NCBI GenBank assembly: GCA_046289975.1
Contig: JBKBUQ010000168.1
Location: 1-6,519, forward strand
Origin: UBA2798 sp046289975
Lineage (GTDB): Bacteria > Bacteroidota > Bacteroidia > Flavobacteriales_D > UBA2798
DNA length: 6,519 nucleotides
Direction of reading: 5' to 3'
Shown here: positions 1 through 6,466 of the stretch, one piece after another
How positions within the stretch are numbered: the first letter of the stretch is position 1
How the letters are laid out: each line of letters opens with the position of its first letter
Translations under genes and position numbers: made by a program
The notes under the pieces: generated by a model
What the model saw: only the letters and a program-made list of their open reading frames with translations
Database searches by the model: none
What the model was told of the DNA's origin: nothing

Positions 1-1025
1 CAAATCCGAACCCGTTCCGTTCCCGAAGGTACTGTAGGACTCATTATGGGACGAATATCAAATCCCTCATTCTGCAATGTATCTGAAAAAGACCGCACCG
101 CTTCAACACCGGGTACAAGAAGACATTGAATCGGCGAACGTGAAACGATATACCTATCTCCATACGCCTTGAAATTTTCGGAGATGGTTTGAATGTGTGT
201 ACTTAATTGAATTCGGTCCTTATCACTTTGTACGAGTCGATTTATTTGAGATTCTATTCTGAGAATCTCATTGGGAGGAAGCGCAGTTGTAAAAATAAAA
301 CTTCGCGAAAAATTGAGCAGGTAATTTACCAATAAGCGATCTCCTGTAACGGCAGCACCATGTACACCGGCAGCTTTTCCAAAAGTAAAAATACAGGCCG
401 TCACCAATGATTGAATTCCGGTTTCATCCACCAATCCTCTACCCTCTTTTCCGAATACTCCAAATGCATGAGCTTCATCCACTATGAGTGCAGCATCAAA
501 TTCGCGTGAAACATCACTTATCTGTTTAAGTGGAGCTTCATCGCCATCCATCGAAAAAACAGATTCGGTCAGAATAAAAATTGGTCCGCTTGCCTGTTCA
601 CATTTTTTTCGAAGGTCGTTGAGATCATTATGGCGAAACGAATACGCTTTTGCAAGCGACAGGCGAATACCATCCCGAATGGAAGCATGCACCAGTTCAT
701 CGTAAATCACAGTATCGTTTCGTGCAGCTAGACATGCAATAACTCCGGTATTGGCAGCGTAACCGGAATTATAAAGCAATGCAGCTTCATAACCGGTGAA
801 TTCTGCAAAATAGCGTTCAAAATTTTCAGCTTCTATTGAATTTCCACTGATGAGACGTGATCCTGTAGATCCTATACCATACTGAGGAGAATTGGCCAAT
901 CCGAGGTAATTGTTGGAGGAGAAATCGCTTAGACCTACCGTTTTTTTGAGTGATCGTAAACTACCTTCTTCATTCCGCTTTTGCAATGCAGAAGAAATGC
1001 GGTCAAGCAGCCATTGCGGCATCAT
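1..1025 (-). CDS. bioF: 8-amino-7-oxononanoate synthase (BioF), 3' end cut by the window edge
   Basis: This PLP enzyme condenses pimeloyl-CoA or pimeloyl-ACP with L-alanine to 8-amino-7-oxononanoate, releasing CO2; it is the first committed step of biotin ring assembly in the cytosol. The frame is open from ATG 1025 (or the adjacent ATG at 1022) to base 1, about 341 codons. Residues counted from 1022: SSNNYLGL near 35-42, GIGSTGSR near 49-56, the PLP-stacking His112 (ELVHAS), TESVFSMDGD near 152-161, VDEAHAFG with Asp182 and His185, and FTFGKAAGVHGAAV with the Schiff-base Lys216. The end reads IRPIMSPTVPSGTERVRI, so against the E. coli enzyme only about 25 residues are missing. Between YLGL and GIGS there are 6 residues where E. 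coli has 17, an apparent loss of one helix. It lies 7 nt behind bioB, so the two are cotranscribed. No Shine-Dalgarno sequence is visible, as usual in Bacteroidota. Related KBL or serine palmitoyltransferase paralogues are possible by fold, but bioB next door makes BioF very likely. Confidence 0.95.
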   Translation of the reverse strand, partial: MMPQWLLDRISSALQKRNEEGSLRSLKKTVGLSDFSSNNYLGLANSPQYGIGSTGSRLISGNSIEAENFERYFAEFTGYEAALLYNSGYAANTGVIACLAARNDTVIYDELVHASIRDGIRLSLAKAYSFRHNDLNDLRKKCEQASGPIFILTESVFSMDGDEAPLKQISDVSREFDAALIVDEAHAFGVFGKEGRGLVDETGIQSLVTACIFTFGKAAGVHGAAVTGDRLLVNYLLNFSRSFIFTTALPPNEILRIESQINRLVQSDKDRIQLSTHIQTISENFKAYGDRYIVSRSPIQCLLVPGVEAVRSFSDTLQNEGFDIRPIMSPTVPSGTERVRI

Positions 1026-1032
1026 AGCACTT

Positions 1033-2040
1033 TCAGGCGAGACTTTGCTCTGCGTTTTCTTTTACCACGGGTTTATCTCCGTCGGCAAATGGTTTTTTTG
1101 CCTGCAAACCAAGAATCCGGAACATCTCCATATCATCATTGAACTCCGGATTGGGTGTGGTAAGTAATTTATCACCTGCAAAAATAGAACCCGCACCTGC
1201 CATAAAACACAGCGCTTGTCCTTCCATACTCATTTGTGTTCTTCCTGCACTGAGTCGAACCACGGTCTTTGGCAGCACCAAGCGTGTAGTTGCAATCATG
1301 CGCACCATGTCCCAAATAGGAACAATCTCCTGCTCTTCCAAAGGTGTTCCTTCGACCGGCACGAGTGCATTGATGGGGGTGGATTGCGGATGCTCAGGAA
1401 GATTGGCAAGTGTTTGCAACATCCCAACACGATCTTCTGTTGATTCTCCTAATCCGATAATTCCACCAGAACATACCGTAAGCTTTGCGTTACGAATATT
1501 TTCAAGCGTCTTTAATCGTTCGTCGTAAGTGCGTGTGGAAATAATATCATCGTAATATTCTTCGGAAGTATCAAGGTTGTGATTGTAAGCATACAAACCG
1601 GCGTCGGCCAAACGTTTTGCCTGCAATTCGGTAACCATTCCCAATGTACAGCACACTTCCAGATCAAGCGCATGCACGCTTTTCACCATGTCCACCACTT
1701 TATCAAAATCTTTATTGTCGCGAACATTTCTCCATGCTGCTCCCATGCATACGCGTGAAGCTCCATTGGCCTTTGCATTTTTGGCAAGACTGGTCACCTC
1801 TTCTACCTCCATCAGTTTATGCACTTTTACCTTGGTGTTGTAACGTGCAGCCTGCGGACAATACGCACAATCCTCTGGACAGCCACCGGTCTTAATGGAA
1901 ATCAGTGAGCTTACCTGAACAACAGAAGGATCGTGATGTTTGCGGTGCATTGTGGCGGCTTCATAGAGAAGTTCCATCAATGGCTTATTATAAATAGCAA
2001 GAATTTCTTCCTTGGTCCAGTTATGTCGGATATCACTCAT
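1033..2040 (-). CDS. bioB: Biotin synthase (BioB), radical SAM enzyme
   Basis: BioB inserts sulfur into dethiobiotin to make biotin, the last step of the pathway, using S-adenosylmethionine radicals and a sacrificial [2Fe-2S] cluster. The protein is 335 residues, close to the 346 of E. coli. The radical-SAM motif CPEDCAYC gives the [4Fe-4S] ligands Cys54, Cys58 and Cys61. The [2Fe-2S] ligands are matched by Cys98 (RVCMGAAW), Cys130 (EVCCTLG), Cys190 (LTVCSGGIIGLGE) and Arg262 (VRLSAGR). The sequence YNHNLDTSEEYY (about 152-163) and KLLTTPNPEFNDD (about 291-303) are also typical. Cys131 directly follows a cluster ligand where E. coli has Met. All catalytic residues are present and there is no truncation. 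The ATG at 2040 lies just downstream of a clear promoter, so bioB is the first gene of a bioB-bioF unit. No biotin-responsive operator could be recognised. Confidence 0.97.
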   Translation of the reverse strand: MSDIRHNWTKEEILAIYNKPLMELLYEAATMHRKHHDPSVVQVSSLISIKTGGCPEDCAYCPQAARYNTKVKVHKLMEVEEVTSLAKNAKANGASRVCMGAAWRNVRDNKDFDKVVDMVKSVHALDLEVCCTLGMVTELQAKRLADAGLYAYNHNLDTSEEYYDDIISTRTYDERLKTLENIRNAKLTVCSGGIIGLGESTEDRVGMLQTLANLPEHPQSTPINALVPVEGTPLEEQEIVPIWDMVRMIATTRLVLPKTVVRLSAGRTQMSMEGQALCFMAGAGSIFAGDKLLTTPNPEFNDDMEMFRILGLQAKKPFADGDKPVVKENAEQSLA

Positions 2041-2057
2041 CTTCGGGTAGGTTTATG

Positions 2058-2087
2058 CAAATATAAGCGGTAAATCCTTTGCCCAAA
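2058..2087 (-). promoter_or_regulatory. Bacteroidota-type promoter of bioB-bioF
   Basis: On the minus strand, TTTG (2087-2084) is followed after 18 nt by TATATTTG (2065-2058). This matches the Bacteroidota primary sigma factor consensus, TTTG at -33 and TAnnTTTG at -7. Transcription should start a few bases downstream, near 2050-2055, giving a leader of only about 10-17 nt before the bioB ATG at 2040. The promoter sits in the 62-nt gap after the upstream protein gene, so bioB-bioF can be expressed independently of that gene and kdsC. The motif match is seen directly; its use is inferred. Confidence 0.75.
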
Positions 2088-2102
2088 TCCCCAACCCGAG
2101 CT

Positions 2103-3434
2103 TTAACGAATCTTCTCTTTGTAGAGAAATTTCTTTTGGGAGGATTCGAAGGGACGATAGATATAGTAAGCATACCCCCCTCTGATTTTCAGTCGCTCCG
2201 GATATTTATAGGTGAGTTTGTACACATTTTTCACTTCACCGGTAGAGGTATTTAATTCCTTGAGGTAATATTTACCGCCCTTCAAATAAACCGCATATAT
2301 TACTTGCTCCTCCACATCTTTCACCAGTAATTCTTCCCATTCCTTTTTGTCGGGACCAATATGATAACTGATATCCAGCGAATCAATGGGTTCGTTTTCG
2401 GCATTGTAGCGGAATAATTTATCGGTGTAATGATCAAAAATCAAAATGGTATCATTCTGCACAAACATAGGTGCATAAAGCGGATGGTAATACAATGAAT
2501 TGGGGAAACCCGACCAAATGGCAATCCAGATTTCCTTATCAACACCGGTTGCTTTTTGTGCGCGATAGGCTTCCAGTTTTTCGCGTCCCGACACATATTT
2601 ATATTGGGCACAATACAATTCCATTAATGGTTTATCAATCACCGTTCTGATTTTTTTAAATCCACTATCCCTTGCACTCCAACTGAAATAATCGAATTCC
2701 GGATAATACCATAGGTAATTGGAAAAATAGGCGTTGCCTTCGGTCGTATCTACCCATGGACGAATCTGTCTGTCGAAATGCTCTGCTTCAACTGGCAGCA
2801 GCCGAATCATTGCATCGCGGATGGTAACCTCATATACTTTCGACACGCAGATCAGGTAAATGCGTCCTGCAAAATCTTTATACAATTCCTTGGCAATATC
2901 AGGAACTGTGAAAGAGGAAAGTATGGTTCCGTCAGTAGATGTATAGATGACTTTACTGCCTTTATCGATGCGTTTCTCATACACAAGCATCACAAAATTA
3001 TCGCCGTGAAACTGAAAATCGGAAACACTTACCTCCGTTGAGCCAAAAACGGTATCAGGGGCGGCAGACACCTCAACGGTAGGAAGGGTAACAAAGTCAA
3101 GTACTATATCAATCCGCAGTGTATCGCCACCGGACTTCCGCAGTTCACTTTTCCTGATTTCTCGCTTCTGTAAATCGTGCAGCATTGAGTGGTAAACAAT
3201 CACAGGCCGCACGTCATCTGAATACTCCACATTTAGAATGTATTTTCCATTCCGGTTTGTATACACTACCGATTTTGGTTGATTTTCAACATAAACTTTT
3301 ACATCACGCAAGGGACGTCCTTTTGCGCCATTTTCAGGCACTTCAGTAACTGTACCGGTGATTACAATACGTTGCTGAGACTGAGATTTCAGCGCGAGAA
3401 AAGTGAAAGCGATATAGAAGATGGTCCGCAACAT
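2103..3434 (-). CDS. Secreted protein with carboxypeptidase-type regulatory domain and putative beta-propeller, unknown function
   Basis: A 443-residue protein with an N-terminal signal peptide: basic start MLR, hydrophobic core to about residue 15, likely cleavage near SQSQQ at 17-21. Residues about 23-115 look like a CarboxypepD_reg beta-sandwich (ITGTVTEV, then RPLRDVKVYVENQPKS, VYTNRNGKYILNV). This domain is common at the N-terminus of Bacteroidota exported proteins. The rest, about 125-440, is rich in short aromatic beta strands with recurring hydrophobic-strand/turn units (DGTILSSF, GRIYLICVSKVYEV, GNAYFSNYLWYY, DTILIFDHYTDKLFRYN, EEQVIYAVYLKGGKYYL, GGYAYYIYRPFE). That fits a six-bladed propeller by eye. 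There is no Cys after the signal peptide, so it is not a lipoprotein, and no type IX sorting domain is apparent. It follows kdsC by 42 nt on the same strand, so the two are probably cotranscribed, but its function cannot be named. A TGA two codons upstream of ATG 3434 fixes the start. Confidence 0.85.
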   Translation of the reverse strand: MLRTIFYIAFTFLALKSQSQQRIVITGTVTEVPENGAKGRPLRDVKVYVENQPKSVVYTNRNGKYILNVEYSDDVRPVIVYHSMLHDLQKREIRKSELRKSGGDTLRIDIVLDFVTLPTVEVSAAPDTVFGSTEVSVSDFQFHGDNFVMLVYEKRIDKGSKVIYTSTDGTILSSFTVPDIAKELYKDFAGRIYLICVSKVYEVTIRDAMIRLLPVEAEHFDRQIRPWVDTTEGNAYFSNYLWYYPEFDYFSWSARDSGFKKIRTVIDKPLMELYCAQYKYVSGREKLEAYRAQKATGVDKEIWIAIWSGFPNSLYYHPLYAPMFVQNDTILIFDHYTDKLFRYNAENEPIDSLDISYHIGPDKKEWEELLVKDVEEQVIYAVYLKGGKYYLKELNTSTGEVKNVYKLTYKYPERLKIRGGYAYYIYRPFESSQKKFLYKEKIR

Positions 3435-3476
3435 TTTAATTCAGATGCAAAAAGCATTCCGATTCCATAAAAAAAA

Positions 3477-3995
3477 CTACCAGGTCAGATCATCCTTATC
3501 AAACCATTTTCCGTGCACCTTAAGTACCTGTTCAATCACATCGCGCACACAACCCTGTCCGCCCTTGTGGGGAGAAACATAAGTGGCAATCGATTTAATT
3601 TCCTCAGCAGCATCATTCGGACAAGCCGGAATTCCGACTTTACGCATTACATGAAAATCAGGAAGGTCATCGCCCATATACAAAATGGTTGAAGGATCGA
3701 TATTATTGGAAGAAATATAAGAATGAAAAACCTCCATTTTATCGGCTGCTTTTAAAAAGACATCCTTTACTCCAAGGTATTCCATCCGTTCCCGTACCAT
3801 TTCATTATTACCTCCGGTAATTACCGCAATTCTGTACCATTTGCGAACGGCATATTGAATGGCATAGGAATCGCGAACATGCATGGTTCTGATAAAATCT
3901 TTTGGTGGTAAGAGATAAACCACGCCATCTGTCAGCACCCCATCAAAATCAAAAATGAAAGTGGTGATGGAATTCAATTGCAATTTGTAATTCAT
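3477..3995 (-). CDS. kdsC: 3-deoxy-D-manno-octulosonate 8-phosphate phosphatase (KdsC), HAD family
   Basis: KdsC hydrolyses Kdo-8-phosphate to Kdo, the sugar that joins lipid A to the LPS core; it is a cytosolic, usually tetrameric enzyme. From ATG 3995 it is 172 residues, the normal size for this capless HAD family. HAD motif I is IFDFDGVLTDG, with nucleophile Asp16 and Asp18. Motif II is VITGG with Thr60. The motif III Lys is Lys86 in AADKM. Motif IV is MGDDLPD, with Asp109, Asp110 and Asp113. The family signature CPNDAAEE, then YVSPHKGGQGCVRDVIEQVL (about 139-158), is well kept. A TTG at 4010 would add five residues (TTG-Tyr-Phe-His-Ala), but the ATG at 3995 is preferred because homology begins right after it. 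It reads divergently from the RnfD-like gene and is followed after 42 nt by the secreted protein gene. Other HAD-IIIA phosphatases are the only realistic alternative. Confidence 0.92.
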   Translation of the reverse strand: MNYKLQLNSITTFIFDFDGVLTDGVVYLLPPKDFIRTMHVRDSYAIQYAVRKWYRIAVITGGNNEMVRERMEYLGVKDVFLKAADKMEVFHSYISSNNIDPSTILYMGDDLPDFHVMRKVGIPACPNDAAEEIKSIATYVSPHKGGQGCVRDVIEQVLKVHGKWFDKDDLTW

Positions 3996-4114
3996 AGCGT
4001 GAAAATACAATTAGAATTTGACATGCACCAGAACCAAATGACTTGAAAACAAAGCATTTCGAAAAAAAATGAACCAAAACACAAAAAGGTTGTACAGCAT
4101 GAAAATTGAGCACT
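3996..4114. other. Divergent intergenic region between kdsC and the rnfD-like gene
   Basis: This 119-nt AT- and A-rich gap should hold the promoters for both divergent units. On neither strand is there a full TTTG/TAnnTTTG pair at proper spacing. The nearest plus-strand match is TAGAATTTG at 4012-4020, which has one base too many between TA and TTTG. No hairpin or Shine-Dalgarno for the 4115 start is seen. The control elements here are therefore undetermined. Confidence 0.5.
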
Positions 4115-4933
4115 ATGTTTCGACTAATTCTAAAAGAACCACCGGTTTTTCTGCGCGATGCGAGAAACTTTCAGATCCTTTTTCTTTCCACATTCTTACT
4201 GTTTGGCGTATGGAATTTAGGATGGGAAACGGATATCCTTAAAATCGGAGTGATCCTCGCAACCGGACTCGCGGTGCAGTCAATCGGCATAATATGGTCG
4301 GGCGCACCCTGGCATTCGCTGAAAAGTGCATTAATAACCTGTTTGGGTTTGTCATTATTATTCAAAGCCAATTCCTACGGCACTATTGCGTTATGTGTAT
4401 TTCTGGCCATTGCGGGTAAATTTTTGATTCGCTTCAATGGAAAACATCTTTATAATCCCGCCAACTTTGGTATCGTTCTTACCATCCTTCTAACCGGCGA
4501 CGCATGGATCTCCCCGGGACAGTGGGGAAGTTCGGCTGTAATCCTTTTTCTGGTTGGATCTGCAGGTTTGATGGTGGTATTGCGCGCAGGACGGCTCGAT
4601 ACAAGTATTGCATTCTTAGGAACATTATTCTTTCTTGAATTTTGCAGAACAATTGTTTACCAAGGATGGGATTACGATTTTTTGATGCACAAATTCACAA
4701 ACGGTTCCTTGTTGCTTTTCAGCTTTTTCATGATCACTGATCCGGTAACTACTCCAAACCATCCGATATCCCGCTTATTATGGGCATCCATGATCGCAGT
4801 TCTCACCTTTTTCCTTGGCAACTGGGAACAAATACATACCGCGCCTGTTTGGGCACTTTTCTTCATCACTCCATTCACCATATTCTTCGACAAACTGCTG
4901 GTAGCAAAAAAATTCCAGTGGATCAACGCTTAA
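4115..4933 (+). CDS. Orphan RnfD/NqrB-family membrane protein, apparently without the FMN-attachment loop
   Basis: An integral inner-membrane protein of 272 residues with about ten hydrophobic segments (roughly 20-38, 42-61, 70-86, 89-107, 117-130, 139-156, 165-183, 198-210, 221-236, 243-260). Two family landmarks are clear: HLYNPANFGI (111-120), matching the FNPAM region of RnfD, and NGSLLLFSFFMITDPVTTP (196-214), matching the SGAT...FFILTDPVT region. RnfD and NqrB carry covalent FMN and move electrons in ion-pumping complexes. Here the stretch between these landmarks is much shorter than in E. coli RsxD, and the GISQAT-type FMN-acceptor segment is not found. The protein is also about 80 residues shorter than RsxD. 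No rnfA, B, C, E or G homologue lies nearby, so a role in an Rnf pump is doubtful. The ATG at 4115 is preferred over an in-frame TTG at 4106. The DUF2330 gene starts 11 nt downstream, so the two are translated from one unit. The actual function is unknown. Confidence 0.85.
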   Translation: MFRLILKEPPVFLRDARNFQILFLSTFLLFGVWNLGWETDILKIGVILATGLAVQSIGIIWSGAPWHSLKSALITCLGLSLLFKANSYGTIALCVFLAIAGKFLIRFNGKHLYNPANFGIVLTILLTGDAWISPGQWGSSAVILFLVGSAGLMVVLRAGRLDTSIAFLGTLFFLEFCRTIVYQGWDYDFLMHKFTNGSLLLFSFFMITDPVTTPNHPISRLLWASMIAVLTFFLGNWEQIHTAPVWALFFITPFTIFFDKLLVAKKFQWINA

Positions 4934-4944
4934 TCTTAACTACC

Positions 4945-6402
4945 ATGAAACGACTTCTTTTAGTAACGCTTTTAATTTCCTCAATCGGAATATTGCAAAG
5001 CAAAGCCTTCTGTGGATTTTATGTCGCCACAGCAGATGCAAAACTCTTTAACAAATCATCGCAGGTAATTCTTGTGCGCGATGGAAATCATACAGTCATT
5101 ACCATGAGCAATGATTTCCAGGGAAACGTAAAAGATTTTGCGATGGTAGTACCGGTACCTGTTGTACTTCAACGCAACGATATTCGGGTTGTTAACCAAT
5201 CACTTTTTCAATCGCTCGATGCGTATTCCGGTCCCCGACTGGTGGAATATTACGATGAAAATCCCTGTTATCCGAACTATTTGTACGATTCGGCAATTCC
5301 CTCAATGGCAGAATCGGTGAGTTCAACCCGCAACGAAAGCAGAAAAAAATCGGCAGTAGGTTCAGGAGTGAAAATTGAAGCTGAGTACACAGTAGGAGAA
5401 TATGATATTCTCATTTTGTCGGCAACAGAATCTACCGGATTAAAAACGTGGTTAACAGCCAACGGATACCAAATTCCGAATACGGCAGAAGAAGTTTTGG
5501 AACCTTACATCAAAAGCAACATGAAGTTCTTTGTGGTGAAGGTAAATCTTGATAATAAAAAAGCACTTGGATTCGATAACCTTCGTCCGCTTCAAATCAG
5601 TTTCGATTCACCAAAATTTATGCTTCCCATCCGTTTGGGAATGGCCAATGCCAATGGTGATCAGGACATGATCGTTTATGCATTCACCAAAACAGGTCGA
5701 GTGGAATGCACCAATTACCGCACAGTAAAAATTCCAACCGACAGAAATGTTCCCCTGCCTGTTCGCCAAAAATTCGGAAAATTTTATGTTGACCTTTTCG
5801 AAAAAGAATACAAATACCAGGGAAGAAATTGTGTTTTTCTTGAATACGCGTGGAACGTTACTCCAAGTTGGGGTGGAATGAAATGCGATCCCTGTGTTGG
5901 CCCTCCTCCACTTTTTACTGACCTCTCACAAGCCGGTGTAAGCTGGTCGAATTCAGGCACACCGGTTTTCTTTACCCGATTACATGTTCGCTATAGTCGC
6001 AGCAAATTCCCACAGGATCTCCAGTTTCAGGTTACACCCAATACAGAACATTTTCAGGGGCGTTACATCTTAACAAATCCTGCGTATGGCGATTTGAGTT
6101 GTGATGCAGGACAAGAATATCTTCGCGATCTGTCATTCCGCAGAAAACGTGAAGTGGAAGAACTTGCTGTACTCACCGGTTGGGATCCTTCTTCGTATTA
6201 CAGTTACATTACCGAATACAATCACATGATCAAGCAAAACAACATTCGTAAAAATGAACTTATTCCTGTTGTTCCAGTGAACGATCATTCCGATGGATCC
6301 GGCGGTACCGGAAAACTGATCTTCACCCTACTTTTTATTACCGTGGTTGGATCACTGTTTATTCTGTTGCAACGCATTCCGGTCAAACTCGTTTCGTCTT
6401 GA
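4945..6402 (+). CDS. DUF2330 protein, secreted with C-terminal membrane anchor
   Basis: A 485-residue exported protein. Residues 1-21 form a signal peptide (MKRLLLVTLLISSIGILQSKA). The mature part opens with CGFYVATADAKLFNKSSQVI, followed by MSNDFQGNVKDFAMVVPVPV (about 54-73) and the DAYSGPRLVEYYDENPC stretch (about 92-108). This is the conserved start of DUF2330, an uncharacterised family of exported proteins. A segment at about 151-200 (GEYDILILSATESTGLKTWL) is also typical. Cysteines at 23, 108, 255, 296, 314, 317 and 386 lie in the predicted extracytoplasmic part, including Cys-Asp-Pro-Cys at 314-317; disulfides are plausible. A Gly/Ser-rich linker (448-456) precedes a hydrophobic helix at about 457-476, then a short basic tail (RIPVKLVSS), so the bulk should face the periplasm. 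The ATG at 4945 is chosen because it begins the signal peptide; the frame is open to 4780 but overlaps the upstream gene. It is 11 nt from the rnfD-like gene, suggesting a joint role. Biochemical function is not known. Confidence 0.9.
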   Translation: MKRLLLVTLLISSIGILQSKAFCGFYVATADAKLFNKSSQVILVRDGNHTVITMSNDFQGNVKDFAMVVPVPVVLQRNDIRVVNQSLFQSLDAYSGPRLVEYYDENPCYPNYLYDSAIPSMAESVSSTRNESRKKSAVGSGVKIEAEYTVGEYDILILSATESTGLKTWLTANGYQIPNTAEEVLEPYIKSNMKFFVVKVNLDNKKALGFDNLRPLQISFDSPKFMLPIRLGMANANGDQDMIVYAFTKTGRVECTNYRTVKIPTDRNVPLPVRQKFGKFYVDLFEKEYKYQGRNCVFLEYAWNVTPSWGGMKCDPCVGPPPLFTDLSQAGVSWSNSGTPVFFTRLHVRYSRSKFPQDLQFQVTPNTEHFQGRYILTNPAYGDLSCDAGQEYLRDLSFRRKREVEELAVLTGWDPSSYYSYITEYNHMIKQNNIRKNELIPVVPVNDHSDGSGGTGKLIFTLLFITVVGSLFILLQRIPVKLVSS

Positions 6403-6418
6403 TTCTCTGGCTATAAAT

Positions 6419-6457
6419 AAAAATGCTCAATGAAATCATTGAGCATTTTTGTTTTTT
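6419..6457. terminator. Bidirectional intrinsic terminator
   Basis: AAAAATGCTCAATGA (6419-6433) and TCATTGAGCATTTTT (6436-6450) are perfect 15-bp inverse complements around AA; the closing A-T pair would open to give a 4-nt loop. GTTTTTT follows at 6451-6457. On the minus strand the same stem is followed by TTTTTATTTAT, so it can stop transcripts from both sides. It lies 17 nt after the DUF2330 stop and 10 nt past the stop of the converging minus-strand frame. Confidence 0.9.
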
Positions 6458-6466
6458 AGTATATCG

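Noticed and set aside
484..1895. Several plus-strand open frames of 63-129 codons opposite bioF and bioB
   Set aside because: They are antisense shadows of well-identified minus-strand genes with conserved catalytic motifs, and their translations show no domain features.
2043..2099. TCGGGT / ACCCGA inverted repeat flanking the bioB promoter, considered as an operator
   Set aside because: The arms are only 6 bp and 45 nt apart, which is expected by chance. It does not resemble a biotin-repressor operator that I know.
4114..4121. TATGTTTC resembles a -7 box, with TTG 21 nt upstream
   Set aside because: It overlaps the ATG at 4115. A transcript starting there would lack the start codon, and no good downstream start exists.
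4099..4242. Small plus-strand frame of 47 codons from ATG 4099, preceded by an AAAGG at about 4084-4089
   Set aside because: It is out of frame with the RnfD-like gene and ends inside it. The peptide has no recognisable features, and the purine run is part of an A-rich stretch in a group that hardly uses Shine-Dalgarno sites.
4115..4933. Calling this gene rnfD of a complete Rnf electron-transport complex
   Set aside because: The protein is short, the FMN-acceptor motif is not found, and no other Rnf subunit is encoded in the window, so the symbol would mislead.
4780..4944. Open frame upstream of and in phase with the DUF2330 start, giving a longer protein
   Set aside because: It overlaps the RnfD-like gene, its translation has no family features, and it would bury the clear signal peptide that begins at 4945.
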